A stretch of DNA of 59,840 nucleotides, taken from the NCBI GenBank assembly GCA_003838145.1, contig QYZZ01000089.1, positions 1-59,840 on the forward strand. The letters run 5' to 3'. The notes below the pieces were generated by a model. That model made no database searches, was not told the origin of the DNA, and saw only the letters and a program-made list of their open reading frames with translations. The position numbers and the translations under genes are program-made. Of this stretch, positions 16,014 through 27,439 are shown piece after piece. The number at the start of each line of letters is the position of its first letter. Position 1 is the stretch's first letter. Source of the DNA: Tindallia sp. MSAO_Bac2 (GTDB lineage Bacteria > Bacillota > Clostridia > Peptostreptococcales > Tindalliaceae).

Positions 16014-17171
16014 ATGAAACATCCCTTTTTGGCAAAAAGCTACTGGAATCAACAACCCACAGACCTGGCCAAAGTCTTTCAGCGGGCTGTTGACACACCA
16101 AACTTGATAGATCTTAGTCTGGGAGATCCGGATTTTCATACAGATCCACGCATAGCTGATGCGGCACTGGAGGATGTTAAGGCGGGATGGACACATTACA
16201 CGGATTCCCTGGGGATACCGGAACTGAGAAAAACGATAGCAGCTGATTATGCCAAAACACATCAGTTGCATTATGATATCAATGAGCTGATGATAACCGT
16301 AGGTGCCTGTCATGGAACTTATCTGGCTTTAGAAGCTATTTTGGATCCGGGTGACGAAGTAATAGTTCCCTCCCCCCATTTCACCCCCTACGACGGACAG
16401 ATCAGACTGGCGGGTGGTGTGCCGGTGTATCTGCCGGTGGAGGAAAAAGATGGCTTTCAGGTGGACCCGGAGAAAATGATACAAAAACTGACCAATCGAA
16501 CTCGTGCAATACTGGTAAATACCCCTAACAATCCAACCGGTGCGTGTTACAGTCGGGAGCTGCTGGAATCAATTGGTGAAATTGCAGAAAAGAATGATTT
16601 AATTCTACTGGCTGATGAGGTTTATGGTGCCTTTACTTATAATCAGCCATATACTCCGTTGGCATCCCTGAAAGGATTGAAAGAAAGAACAATAACACTG
16701 GGAAGTTTTTCGAAGGAATACACCATGACTGGATGGCGACTGGGATATGTGGCTGCGATTCCGGAGATTGTACAGTGTATGAGAGATATAAACGAAGGTA
16801 TCTGCTTCTCGGCGCCGGCAGTTTCACAACGTGCTGCAATGAAAGCAATTGAGTTAAAATCGGAAATACAGCCAAAGCTGAAGGAAATATACAGACAACG
16901 GATGATAAAAGCCTATCAGCTGATTAATAACACTCCTTATTTTTCGGTGACCGAGCCTCAGGGAGCATTTTATATGATGGTTAATTGCAAAGAGACAGGT
17001 TATTCTTCAGAGCAGGTAATGTTGAAGATACTAGAAAAAGCAGGGGTGCTGATGCTTCCCGGGACAGCTTTTGGTGACGCCGGGGAAGGATATCTTCGTC
17101 TTGCCTGCACAGTAACGGAAGAAGTGATGGAAGAGGCTTTTGACCGTATAAAAAAAATATCCTGGAGCTAA
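16014..17171 (+). CDS. Class I/II PLP-dependent aminotransferase
   Basis: A 385-residue fold-type I aminotransferase with NTPNNPTG (substrate carboxylate region), ADEVYGAF (PLP-binding Asp and Tyr) and SFSKEYTMTGWRLGY with the PLP lysine at 234. The ATG at 16014 follows GGCAGGAGG; a start at 15894 would run inside the ATPase gene and is rejected. It lies 28 bp after the amino-acid ABC ATPase, so it probably transaminates the imported amino acid. The exact substrate (aspartate, aromatic, alanine) is not determined. Confidence 0.9.
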   Translation: MKHPFLAKSYWNQQPTDLAKVFQRAVDTPNLIDLSLGDPDFHTDPRIADAALEDVKAGWTHYTDSLGIPELRKTIAADYAKTHQLHYDINELMITVGACHGTYLALEAILDPGDEVIVPSPHFTPYDGQIRLAGGVPVYLPVEEKDGFQVDPEKMIQKLTNRTRAILVNTPNNPTGACYSRELLESIGEIAEKNDLILLADEVYGAFTYNQPYTPLASLKGLKERTITLGSFSKEYTMTGWRLGYVAAIPEIVQCMRDINEGICFSAPAVSQRAAMKAIELKSEIQPKLKEIYRQRMIKAYQLINNTPYFSVTEPQGAFYMMVNCKETGYSSEQVMLKILEKAGVLMLPGTAFGDAGEGYLRLACTVTEEVMEEAFDRIKKISWS

Positions 17172-17265
17172 CTGATAATCTGAAATTAACAGGTGAATAT
17201 ATGGCTGGGACCGCTGAGCGGTATCCGGCTTTTCTTAAACCTGGCTGAAGGGCTGGTGAGGATAC

Positions 17266-18498
17266 ATGAAAAAAAGCGAACCAATTATTGTTATTGGAGG
17301 CGGGGCATCCGGTATGATGGCAGCTTTGGAAGCTGCCCGTTGCGGAGCAAAGGTCGCGATTTTGGAAAAAGAAAAAAGAATAGGAAAAAAACTTCTGGCG
17401 ACGGGTAATGGCAGATGTAATTTTAGCAATATCGATCCGGATCTTCGTTATTATCACGGTGAAGACTTAAGGTTAGCTGAATCAGTCCTTAAACAAATAT
17501 CAGCGGAAGAAGTATTAAGGATTTTTCATCAACTGGGTATAACTCACAAAATTGAAGAAGCAGGGAAGGTTTATCCATATTCTGACCAGGGATCAGCCGT
17601 ACTGGATGTGCTCAGGTACGAAATAGAGATGCAGAACATAAATATTCTGACAGAAACCAAAGCTGTATCTATCCATAAAAAGAAGGATTACTTCATGATT
17701 AAAACGAACAAGGATGAGCTAATAGAAGCCAAAAAAGTTATTTTGGCAACGGGAGGAAAGGCCGGAAGTCAATTTGGAGCTGATGGAAGCGGATACCAAC
17801 TGGCTCAGAGTCTTGGGCATCGATTAGTCGATCCTTTTCCGGCTATTGTTCAACTTAAGCTGCATGCACCATGGTTAAAAGCTGTAAATGGAGTTAAGTG
17901 GCAGGGACAAGTTTGCTACAACCGTAATGGTAAATGTCTTCGAACCGAAAAAGGAGAAATACTATTTACTGAATACGGGATATCCGGACCGCCAGTATTG
18001 CAGCTGGGACGTCTGGCGTCAAGACAGCACAAAAATGACACTGTGAAAATAGATCTCTTTCCGACATGGGGGATGGAGCAAATACAAGCTGAAGTTTATA
18101 CGCGCCTACAAAGCAACCCCCAAAAACCAGCAGACTTTTCGCTGGTAGGACTCTTGCATAAAAAAATGATTCCGGTGTTACTTAAAGAAGCTGGTGTTGA
18201 TAAAGTCGGAAAACCATCATCCGAAATAACGGAGAAAGAAATTAAAAATCTGATTTACTTGTTAAAAGAATGGGAGATTGGCGTATCTGGAACGCTTTCC
18301 TGGCAACATGCTCAAGTAACTGCCGGTGGCATTGATACACGGGAAATCCACTCTTCAGGTCTTGAATCTCAGTTAATATCGGGATTATATCTGACTGGTG
18401 AAGTGTTGGATACAGATGGAGATTGCGGCGGTTACAACCTTCACTGGGCATGGTGCACGGGACTCCTTGCCGGAAGACAGGCTGCGTCATTCTTGTAG
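17266..18498 (+). CDS. HI0933/YhiN-type flavoprotein
   Basis: A 410-residue FAD-dependent oxidoreductase of the HI0933-like (BaiN/YhiN) family. The dinucleotide fold IVIGGGASGMMAALEAAR starts near residue 4, followed by LATGNGRCNFSN, ILATGGKAG, TEYGISGPPVLQ and the C-terminal VTAGGIDTREI and GEVLDTDGDCGGYNL typical of the family. Physiological substrates are unclear. It is 20 bp upstream of a second FAD protein and probably co-transcribed with it. Confidence 0.9.
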   Translation: MKKSEPIIVIGGGASGMMAALEAARCGAKVAILEKEKRIGKKLLATGNGRCNFSNIDPDLRYYHGEDLRLAESVLKQISAEEVLRIFHQLGITHKIEEAGKVYPYSDQGSAVLDVLRYEIEMQNINILTETKAVSIHKKKDYFMIKTNKDELIEAKKVILATGGKAGSQFGADGSGYQLAQSLGHRLVDPFPAIVQLKLHAPWLKAVNGVKWQGQVCYNRNGKCLRTEKGEILFTEYGISGPPVLQLGRLASRQHKNDTVKIDLFPTWGMEQIQAEVYTRLQSNPQKPADFSLVGLLHKKMIPVLLKEAGVDKVGKPSSEITEKEIKNLIYLLKEWEIGVSGTLSWQHAQVTAGGIDTREIHSSGLESQLISGLYLTGEVLDTDGDCGGYNLHWAWCTGLLAGRQAASFL

Positions 18499-18517
18499 TT
18501 GGAAACGGAGGCATTAG

Positions 18518-20104
18518 ATGATTCGGATTTATGAGCTGAAAATAGCGGCAAATAAAGAGCAAAATCTTGAGAAGAGCATAGCAGAGTACTTAAAAATTAA
18601 GCCGCAGGAAATAATTGAATACCGTATATACAAGCGATCTGTTGACGCCAGAAAGAAAGACCGAATTATGCTGGTATATATTGTGGATCTGACAGTAAAG
18701 GATGAAAAAAAAGTTCTTCACAACAATAGAAACAAGAAAGTTGAAAAGAAACCTCCGGAAAAAGAATTATCCATTAGTTTTGGGGACAGCAAACTCCCTC
18801 ATCCGCCTGTAATAATTGGTACTGGGCCTGCCGGCTTGTTTTGTGGCCTGCTTTTGGCTGAAAAAGGTTACCGTCCTATTCTGCTTGAAAGAGGGGAACC
18901 GGTAGACAAGCGCATTAAAGATGTACACCAGTTTTGGAAAGATGGAAGCTTAAATACCGAATCAAATGTTCAGTTTGGGGAAGGGGGAGCAGGAACCTTC
19001 TCTGATGGCAAACTGACAACCCGGATTAACGACCCCAGGTGCAGGTATATACTGAAGAAAATGAAAGACCATGGTGCTCCAAATGAAATATTATATGACA
19101 GCAAACCACATATTGGGACAGATAAGCTAAGAAAAGTAGTGGCAGAAATAAGAGAAGCTATTATCCGCTATGGTGGAGAGATTCGCTACAGAAACAGAGT
19201 GGAAAGGCTTCAAATAGAAAACAATCACATCAAGGGAATTGAAATAGAAGGTGAAGAGGCGGTTGAAACTTCGGTGGTTGTAGCATCTATGGGACACAGT
19301 GCCAGAGATCTCTTTGAATCTTTTTATGATAGTGGAGTGCCAATGGAATCCAAAGCCTTTTCAATAGGAGCTCGAATTGAACATCCTCAGGAGTTAATTA
19401 ATGAAATACAATATGGGACAAAATCTGGTATTTCCACGCTTGGTGCTGCAGACTACCGTTTATCGTGGCATCATCCCAATGGTCGTGGTGCTTATACTTT
19501 TTGTATGTGCCCGGGAGGTATGGTAGTAGCATCCGCTTCTGAAAAAGACTCAGTAGTCACCAACGGCATGAGTGCATACGGAAGAAATGGAAAAAATGCA
19601 AACAGTGCTTTACTGGTTTCTGTTACGCCGGAAGACTTTGATTCAGAAAATCCATTGGCGGGTATTGATTTTCAGCGAAAATGGGAACGAAAAGCCTTTG
19701 TGCTGGGCGGCAGAAACTACCGGGCTCCTGCCCAAAGAGTTGAAGACTTTCTCAGTTTAAGAGCATCAAAAGACCTGGGGGAAGTCTATCCAACCTACAG
19801 GCCGGGAGTAAACCCTGCAGATTTATCTGTCTGCCTTCCTTCCTACGTATCTGAAGTGCTAAGAGAAGCACTGATGCAATGGAATCGGAAAATGAAAGGC
19901 TTTGCCTTAAACGACGCTATTTTAACCGGCGTTGAAACCAGAAGTTCTTCACCGGTACGGATAAAACGAAATGAATTGATGGAAAGCGACGTAAAAGGAC
20001 TGTACCCGGCAGGTGAAGGGTGTGGTTATGCGGGAGGAATTATGTCTGCAGCTGTTGATGGCGTTAAAATCGCAGAAGCTATCATGGAAAAATATTATCT
20101 ATAA
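18518..20104 (+). CDS. COG2509-type FAD-dependent dehydrogenase
   Basis: A 528-residue FAD-dependent protein. A small N-terminal domain (about 1-75, MIRIYELKIAANKEQ) precedes the FAD fold (PPVIIGTGPAGLFCGLLLAE), then FGEGGAGTFSDGKL, ARIEHPQELIN, CMCPGGMVVASAS and GEGCGYAGGIMSAAVDG. The family is widespread in anaerobes but of unknown function. The ATG follows GGAAACGGAGG. A small UGA-containing selenoprotein gene starts 55 bp downstream on the same strand. Confidence 0.9.
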   Translation: MIRIYELKIAANKEQNLEKSIAEYLKIKPQEIIEYRIYKRSVDARKKDRIMLVYIVDLTVKDEKKVLHNNRNKKVEKKPPEKELSISFGDSKLPHPPVIIGTGPAGLFCGLLLAEKGYRPILLERGEPVDKRIKDVHQFWKDGSLNTESNVQFGEGGAGTFSDGKLTTRINDPRCRYILKKMKDHGAPNEILYDSKPHIGTDKLRKVVAEIREAIIRYGGEIRYRNRVERLQIENNHIKGIEIEGEEAVETSVVVASMGHSARDLFESFYDSGVPMESKAFSIGARIEHPQELINEIQYGTKSGISTLGAADYRLSWHHPNGRGAYTFCMCPGGMVVASASEKDSVVTNGMSAYGRNGKNANSALLVSVTPEDFDSENPLAGIDFQRKWERKAFVLGGRNYRAPAQRVEDFLSLRASKDLGEVYPTYRPGVNPADLSVCLPSYVSEVLREALMQWNRKMKGFALNDAILTGVETRSSSPVRIKRNELMESDVKGLYPAGEGCGYAGGIMSAAVDGVKIAEAIMEKYYL

Positions 20105-20159
20105 TTTAAAAGTTAACAGGGTAACGATATATTATGCTTTGGATAGGAGAGATGAACGC

Positions 20160-20450
20160 ATGGAAATTATAATGTCAGAAAAGCTAAGGCATTATCTGAC
20201 CAAAAGAAAAATTACAGACCTGACGGTTGAGCAGGTTGAAATTAAACGCTGCTGACTGGGTCCGAATCTTCCTTCGGTGAAGGAAGGGAAACCGGAAAAC
20301 CCCGAAAAGTATCTTCTTGTTGAAGCTGATAATACTAAAGTGTATCTTGACAAAGAGATTGAGTTTAAGCGAAAGGTTGCTAAAATGGATCTTAGAAAGT
20401 TTTTTCTGACTCATGAAATAACAATTGACGGTGTTGATATCACATATTAA
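20160..20450 (+). CDS. Small selenoprotein with in-frame UGA (Cys-Sec motif)
   Basis: Read through the TGA at 20253-20255 as selenocysteine, this frame gives a 96-residue protein. ATG 20160 follows AGGAGA by 9 nt. Codons 1-31 end in EIKRC, the UGA is codon 32 (Cys31-Sec32), and 64 further sense codons in the same frame (LGPNLPSVKEGKP, KYLLVEADNTKVYLD, HEITIDGVDITY) run to TAA 20448-20450, followed directly by a terminator. A SECIS-like hairpin begins 12 nt after the UGA. From memory this resembles the small family called CC/Se motif (seleno)protein, whose other members have Cys-Cys at this place. Function unknown; a redox role is likely. The alternative is a nonsense-mutated gene. Confidence 0.8.
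20256..20296 (+). promoter_or_regulatory. bacterial SECIS-like element
   Basis: A 7-bp stem CTTCCTT (20268-20274) / AAGGAAG (20280-20286) carries the loop CGGTG; the loop starts 20 nt after the UGA. A G early in a short apical loop at this distance is the usual layout of bacterial SECIS elements that recruit SelB. GGT (20259-20261) and ACC (20291-20293) may extend the base. Confidence 0.7.
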
Positions 20451-20453
20451 TTT

Positions 20454-20487
20454 AAAAAGACTTCCCCGAAGAGGAGAAGTCTTTTTA
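20454..20487. terminator. bidirectional intrinsic terminator
   Basis: AAAAAGACTTC (20454-20464) and GAAGTCTTTTT (20476-20486) form an 11-bp stem with T-runs on both strands. It separates the selenoprotein gene from the convergent parvulin gene. Confidence 0.85.
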
Positions 20488-20499
20488 GTGAACTTTAGT

Positions 20500-21246
20500 C
20501 TACTTAATTTCAATGCTGTATTTCTCTTTTAACTTATTGACGGTGTCTAAATAAATAGACTGTTGCTTCTGAGCAACTAAATGTTGGTTAAGCTGGTCTT
20601 TCACATCTTCCAGGTCGCTGGTGCTGCCTTCTTTTCGATCAACAACTTTTATAATGTGATAGCCAAACTGGGTTTTCACCGGTTCGCTGATTTCTCCCGG
20701 ATTTAATTCCAAGGCAGCTGCTTCAAATTCCGGCACCATTTTTCCTTTTGAGAAATAACCAAGATCTCCACCCTTTTGTCCTGATGGGCATCCTGAAGAT
20801 TCTTGGGCTTTTTCTTCGAAGGACGCTCCGTTATCAAGCTCTTCTTTTATTCTCTGAGCTTCTTCTTCTTCGTCAACCAAAATATGGCTTGCCTTTGTTT
20901 GTTCTGGTTGTTGAAACTGATCCGGATTTTCGTCATAGAATTTCTGAATTTCTTCTTCTGTCACCTCAGCCTGCTGGAACATTGCATTCATGGCGTATTG
21001 TTTCAGAAAATTATCCTTCATTTTCTTTAATGCACGCTGATAGTCCAGATTGGACTCTAATCCATTTTCTACAGCATCCAGAAAAATCAGTTCCTGGTTC
21101 ACCAGTTCCTGCAGTAAACGCTGTTTACCTTCTTCTGTCTGAAATTGGTTGGCTTGTTGCGGATTAAGGCTTTGAATTACCAGATCAAGATCTTCCTGAG
21201 TAATCTCACGACCTTCCACGATGGCCAGTACTTGTTTCTGATCCAT
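20500..21246 (-). CDS. Parvulin-type peptidyl-prolyl isomerase
   Basis: A 248-residue SurA/PrsA-like protein: N-terminal chaperone helices, then a parvulin domain (about 115-208) with [29 protein letters not shown] and [10 protein letters not shown]. It accelerates cis-trans isomerisation of prolyl bonds. Unlike PrsA it has no signal peptide or lipobox (starts [16 protein letters not shown]), so it is predicted to be cytoplasmic. The start follows GGAGCGATCCC-type spacing. It appears monocistronic. Confidence 0.92.
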   Translation of the reverse strand: MDQKQVLAIVEGREITQEDLDLVIQSLNPQQANQFQTEEGKQRLLQELVNQELIFLDAVENGLESNLDYQRALKKMKDNFLKQYAMNAMFQQAEVTEEEIQKFYDENPDQFQQPEQTKASHILVDEEEEAQRIKEELDNGASFEEKAQESSGCPSGQKGGDLGYFSKGKMVPEFEAAALELNPGEISEPVKTQFGYHIIKVVDRKEGSTSDLEDVKDQLNQHLVAQKQQSIYLDTVNKLKEKYSIEIK

Positions 21247-21340
21247 GGGATCGCTCCTTTATTTAAGTTTGTGGCTATGATATCAGAAAATGCTTAAGTT
21301 GTCCAATGCATTGAAAGAATTTGATTAAAGACCGAAAAGT

Positions 21341-21931
21341 CTAACTTATTTCAATGAGTTTAACCGGCAGCCCAAATACTTCCTCAAACAAAGAGGATTT
21401 TTGAGAAACGCGGATAGCGACAATGCTAAAGGCAGTTGATTCAATGGATATTTCAAGGCAGTCAGACTTCAATAACAATCTCTTAATGCTCAGAAATGAG
21501 TCCCTGGGATAATCAATAGCATCAGCAATTCGCAGTATAGCCGCCAGCTGTTTTACAATTTGCTGATTGCGGATAGATAGCTGGTTCAACTCACGAGCCA
21601 GCTTTTTTCGATGCCCTCCTGCAATTAACGCCATCATAAGCCGTTCGGGATGCGGGACAATATCAAAGAAAGGATCGGTGCTGATGATGCTTCTGGTGTG
21701 TTGATCATGCTTCTGAGGGCTGATTTCATAGCCAATATCATGTAGGAGTGCACTGTAATAGAGCAGGGATCTGCGTTTCCCACCCATTGAATAAGCAGTG
21801 CTTAGCACATCGAAGATTTCAAGGGAATATTCAAGCACTCTGAATTCGTGAGAATTGTTGTTCTCTATAAAAAACCGTTTCTTTAACTGGTCCAGATGAT
21901 CTTTAGAGATAAATTCATCAATATTTTGCAC
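21341..21931 (-). CDS. HD-domain protein, Ppx/GppA C-terminal-like
   Basis: A 196-residue cytoplasmic protein with an HD metal-binding core: LLHDIGYEIS (His64-Asp65), His75, His78 and later ILRIADAID. This arrangement matches the HD domain found at the C-terminus of exopolyphosphatase/GppA proteins; here it stands alone. A phosphohydrolase acting on nucleotides or phosphoanhydrides is likely; the substrate is unknown. It starts at GTG 21931, 7 nt after GAGGTG. Confidence 0.8.
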   Translation of the reverse strand: MQNIDEFISKDHLDQLKKRFFIENNNSHEFRVLEYSLEIFDVLSTAYSMGGKRRSLLYYSALLHDIGYEISPQKHDQHTRSIISTDPFFDIVPHPERLMMALIAGGHRKKLARELNQLSIRNQQIVKQLAAILRIADAIDYPRDSFLSIKRLLLKSDCLEISIESTAFSIVAIRVSQKSSLFEEVFGLPVKLIEIS

Positions 21932-25789
<3,858 letters not shown>

Positions 25790-25815
25790 ACCAGGCTTAA
25801 ACTTAAAACAATAAA

Positions 25816-25855
25816 AACAGGGTGCAGGCCATTTATTGGCCTGCACCTGTTCTTT
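25816..25855. terminator. bidirectional intrinsic terminator after PFOR
   Basis: A 15-bp stem with one bulged G (25816-25831 with 25837-25851), followed by a T-rich tail; it also serves the convergent hemerythrin gene. Confidence 0.8.
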
Positions 25856-26412
25856 TATTTTACATATTTTTCTTCAAGCTTTTCAAGCAAACTGAGATAA
25901 TACTGCTGTGTTCCCTCATTTTCAGCTTGTTCTTCGAACTGAATAGTTTCGTTATTGATCGTAAGAATCATTTTTTCGTCAAAGTGTCTCCAGGCAAACT
26001 GATAGACCATATCGTCCTCTTTGGTGATATGACGATCCAGCAACTGGGTGTAAGCGATGGCATTTCCGATAATATCTAATCTTGCTTCGTCATTCCCAGC
26101 CTTAAAATCCTCAATGGCTTCCTCCAGCAATTTTATGTGTAATCGTCCCAGATCGTGTTCCACTAGCATCCCGTGTCGCACCAATTTTTGTGCGGCAGCT
26201 CCCAGATGTTCTTCCATACGGTTAAAGAGCAAATCTTCTTCTTTGCCGTGATGGTGTTTATCTGCGTACTGACGAACAAATTCAATCATTTTAGGTACGT
26301 CTGAAACGTCTGTGCCTGGATCCTTCATTAACTCATAAGAAAACTTTCGAAGCACTGTCAGCATTCTCCGTATATTAACATGTTCAGCTATCATCAGCTC
26401 GATGGCATTCAT
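25855..26412 (-). CDS. Hemerythrin-domain protein
   Basis: A 185-residue four-helix hemerythrin-like protein. Likely di-iron ligands are His11, HxxxE in KHHHGKEED (His54/Glu58), His86 and HxxxE His128/Glu132. Such proteins bind O2 or NO or repair Fe-S centres in anaerobes. It starts directly after the stop of the upstream unknown gene (TAAATG), and is last in a three-gene operon with a DUF1858 protein, a common partner in oxygen/NO stress modules. Confidence 0.9.
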   Translation of the reverse strand: MNAIELMIAEHVNIRRMLTVLRKFSYELMKDPGTDVSDVPKMIEFVRQYADKHHHGKEEDLLFNRMEEHLGAAAQKLVRHGMLVEHDLGRLHIKLLEEAIEDFKAGNDEARLDIIGNAIAYTQLLDRHITKEDDMVYQFAWRHFDEKMILTINNETIQFEEQAENEGTQQYYLSLLEKLEEKYVK

Positions 26413-27048
26413 TTATTTTGCCTCACTTTCTATTTGGTGTATTCCCTGAGAACTGAGAGTATAACCCCAGGCAGGTTTTAGATGATAGACAAAAGATTGA
26501 ATCCATGACTTCCGAAAATCATAATAATGATTCACATCGCCATTTACAGCATCCCAATACTGTTTGTGAAGGCATGGTTCATAAACCCAGGCTACCTTGT
26601 CTTCGCTTTCTTCAACAATCCTTTGAGCCCGGTCGCAAGGCATCCCTTCCAGCAGGTAGTTATGGATGGACTGAACCATTTTTTCCGGAGTTGAAGGAAC
26701 TTCACTTAAGCTGCTGGCAATTTTTGTAGCATTTTGGCTATAAATGCCAACGATATCTTTCTTTACGCTTGAATCTGATTTTAGAATCTCGGTTACAAAA
26801 TACGCTATTCTTGTCTCAACCTGAACAATTCGATGTTGAAGCCAGGCGTGAATATTTCCATGGTCAATCTGTGATTCCAACGGTGCATCGGGTGTTGGCG
26901 GTTCAAATTTTTGTTTGGCGTCTTCTAAAACTTCAGATGCTATGAGATTTTTCCTTTGAGCAAAATCAAGAATTTCTTTTTCGATTTCTTCAGCTATTTT
27001 AATTTTATTGAAAAGCCAATGATGAATAGGCCCAATAAATAAACTCAT
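26413..27048 (-). CDS. Unknown protein with internal GxIHxWL repeat
   Basis: A 211-residue soluble protein, family not recognised. It contains an internal duplication: GPIHHWLFNKIKIAEEIE (residues 6-23) aligns with GNIHAWLQHRIVQVETRI (64-81), both keeping G-x-I-H-x-W-L followed by an amphipathic helix. The C-terminal part has Cys138, Cys159 and many His and Trp residues (EPCLHKQYWDAVNG). Its start overlaps the DUF1858 stop (TAATG) and its stop abuts the hemerythrin start, so the three proteins probably act together; metal or haem binding is possible but unproven. Confidence 0.75.
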   Translation of the reverse strand: MSLFIGPIHHWLFNKIKIAEEIEKEILDFAQRKNLIASEVLEDAKQKFEPPTPDAPLESQIDHGNIHAWLQHRIVQVETRIAYFVTEILKSDSSVKKDIVGIYSQNATKIASSLSEVPSTPEKMVQSIHNYLLEGMPCDRAQRIVEESEDKVAWVYEPCLHKQYWDAVNGDVNHYYDFRKSWIQSFVYHLKPAWGYTLSSQGIHQIESEAK

Positions 27049-27242
27049 TAAGCATCCTCCCCGTTTAGTGCTTCCACCAACTTGTCAGCATCCATTCCGT
27101 GTACCATGGCTGCTTCCTCGAGGGTTTCAGACTGGGCTGAAGGGCATCCAATACAACCCATTCCAAACTGCATTAAAACAGTAGCTTTTTCCGGGTTTTT
27201 GCGTAAAATTTCACCAATAGTCATTGTCTTTGTAATAGTCAT
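27048..27242 (-). CDS. DUF1858 domain protein
   Basis: A 64-residue protein: [20 protein letters not shown] then the family motif GMGCIGCP (Cys30, Cys33). DUF1858 domains accompany hemerythrins and hybrid-cluster or ScdA/RIC-type stress proteins. Function not established; the vicinal cysteines suggest metal or persulfide chemistry. First gene of the operon; the ATG follows AAAAGGAGATG. Confidence 0.9.
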   Translation of the reverse strand: MTITKTMTIGEILRKNPEKATVLMQFGMGCIGCPSAQSETLEEAAMVHGMDADKLVEALNGEDA

Positions 27243-27264
27243 ATCAACATCTCCTTTTAATTCC

Positions 27265-27277
27265 TACTAAACTAGTA
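27265..27277. promoter_or_regulatory. inverted repeat TACTA-N3-TAGTA upstream of DUF1858
   Basis: A perfect 5-3-5 inverted repeat located 23 bp upstream of the DUF1858 start, in the expected leader or promoter. Candidate operator for a redox or NO-sensing regulator; no consensus match claimed. Confidence 0.35.
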
Positions 27278-27370
27278 TGGATTAATCAATTATTATTCTA
27301 CATGAATTTTTACGAAGATGCAACCCCTAAATCAATATTTTGGTAAAAAAATACCTGAATTTGCACAGCG

Positions 27371-27399
27371 TTGTGTTTTATCAACAGTTATGCTACAAT
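27371..27399 (+). promoter_or_regulatory. sigma-A promoter of glmM
   Basis: TTGTGT (27371-27376), 17 bp, TACAAT (27394-27399). Confidence 0.65.
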
Positions 27400-27414
27400 G
27401 AAAGCGTTGATAAA
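27377..27414. promoter_or_regulatory. 9-bp inverted repeat flanking the glmM -10 box
   Basis: TTTATCAAC (27377-27385) and GTTGATAAA (27406-27414) are perfect complements separated by 20 bp. One arm lies between -35 and -10, the other at the predicted start of transcription: an operator-like layout. Confidence 0.45.
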
Positions 27415-27439
27415 CAGACAAAAGGGAGGAAGATGATGC

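Noticed and set aside
17200-17247. 15-codon frame between the aminotransferase and flavoprotein genes
   Set aside because: It has an AGGTG-like site but no similarity or regulatory structure; too little evidence for a leader peptide.
20013-20255. 80-codon plus-strand frame ending at the UGA
   Set aside because: Its first part lies inside the FAD-protein gene. Only the last 32 codons are real and belong to the selenoprotein, which starts at ATG 20160 and continues through the UGA.
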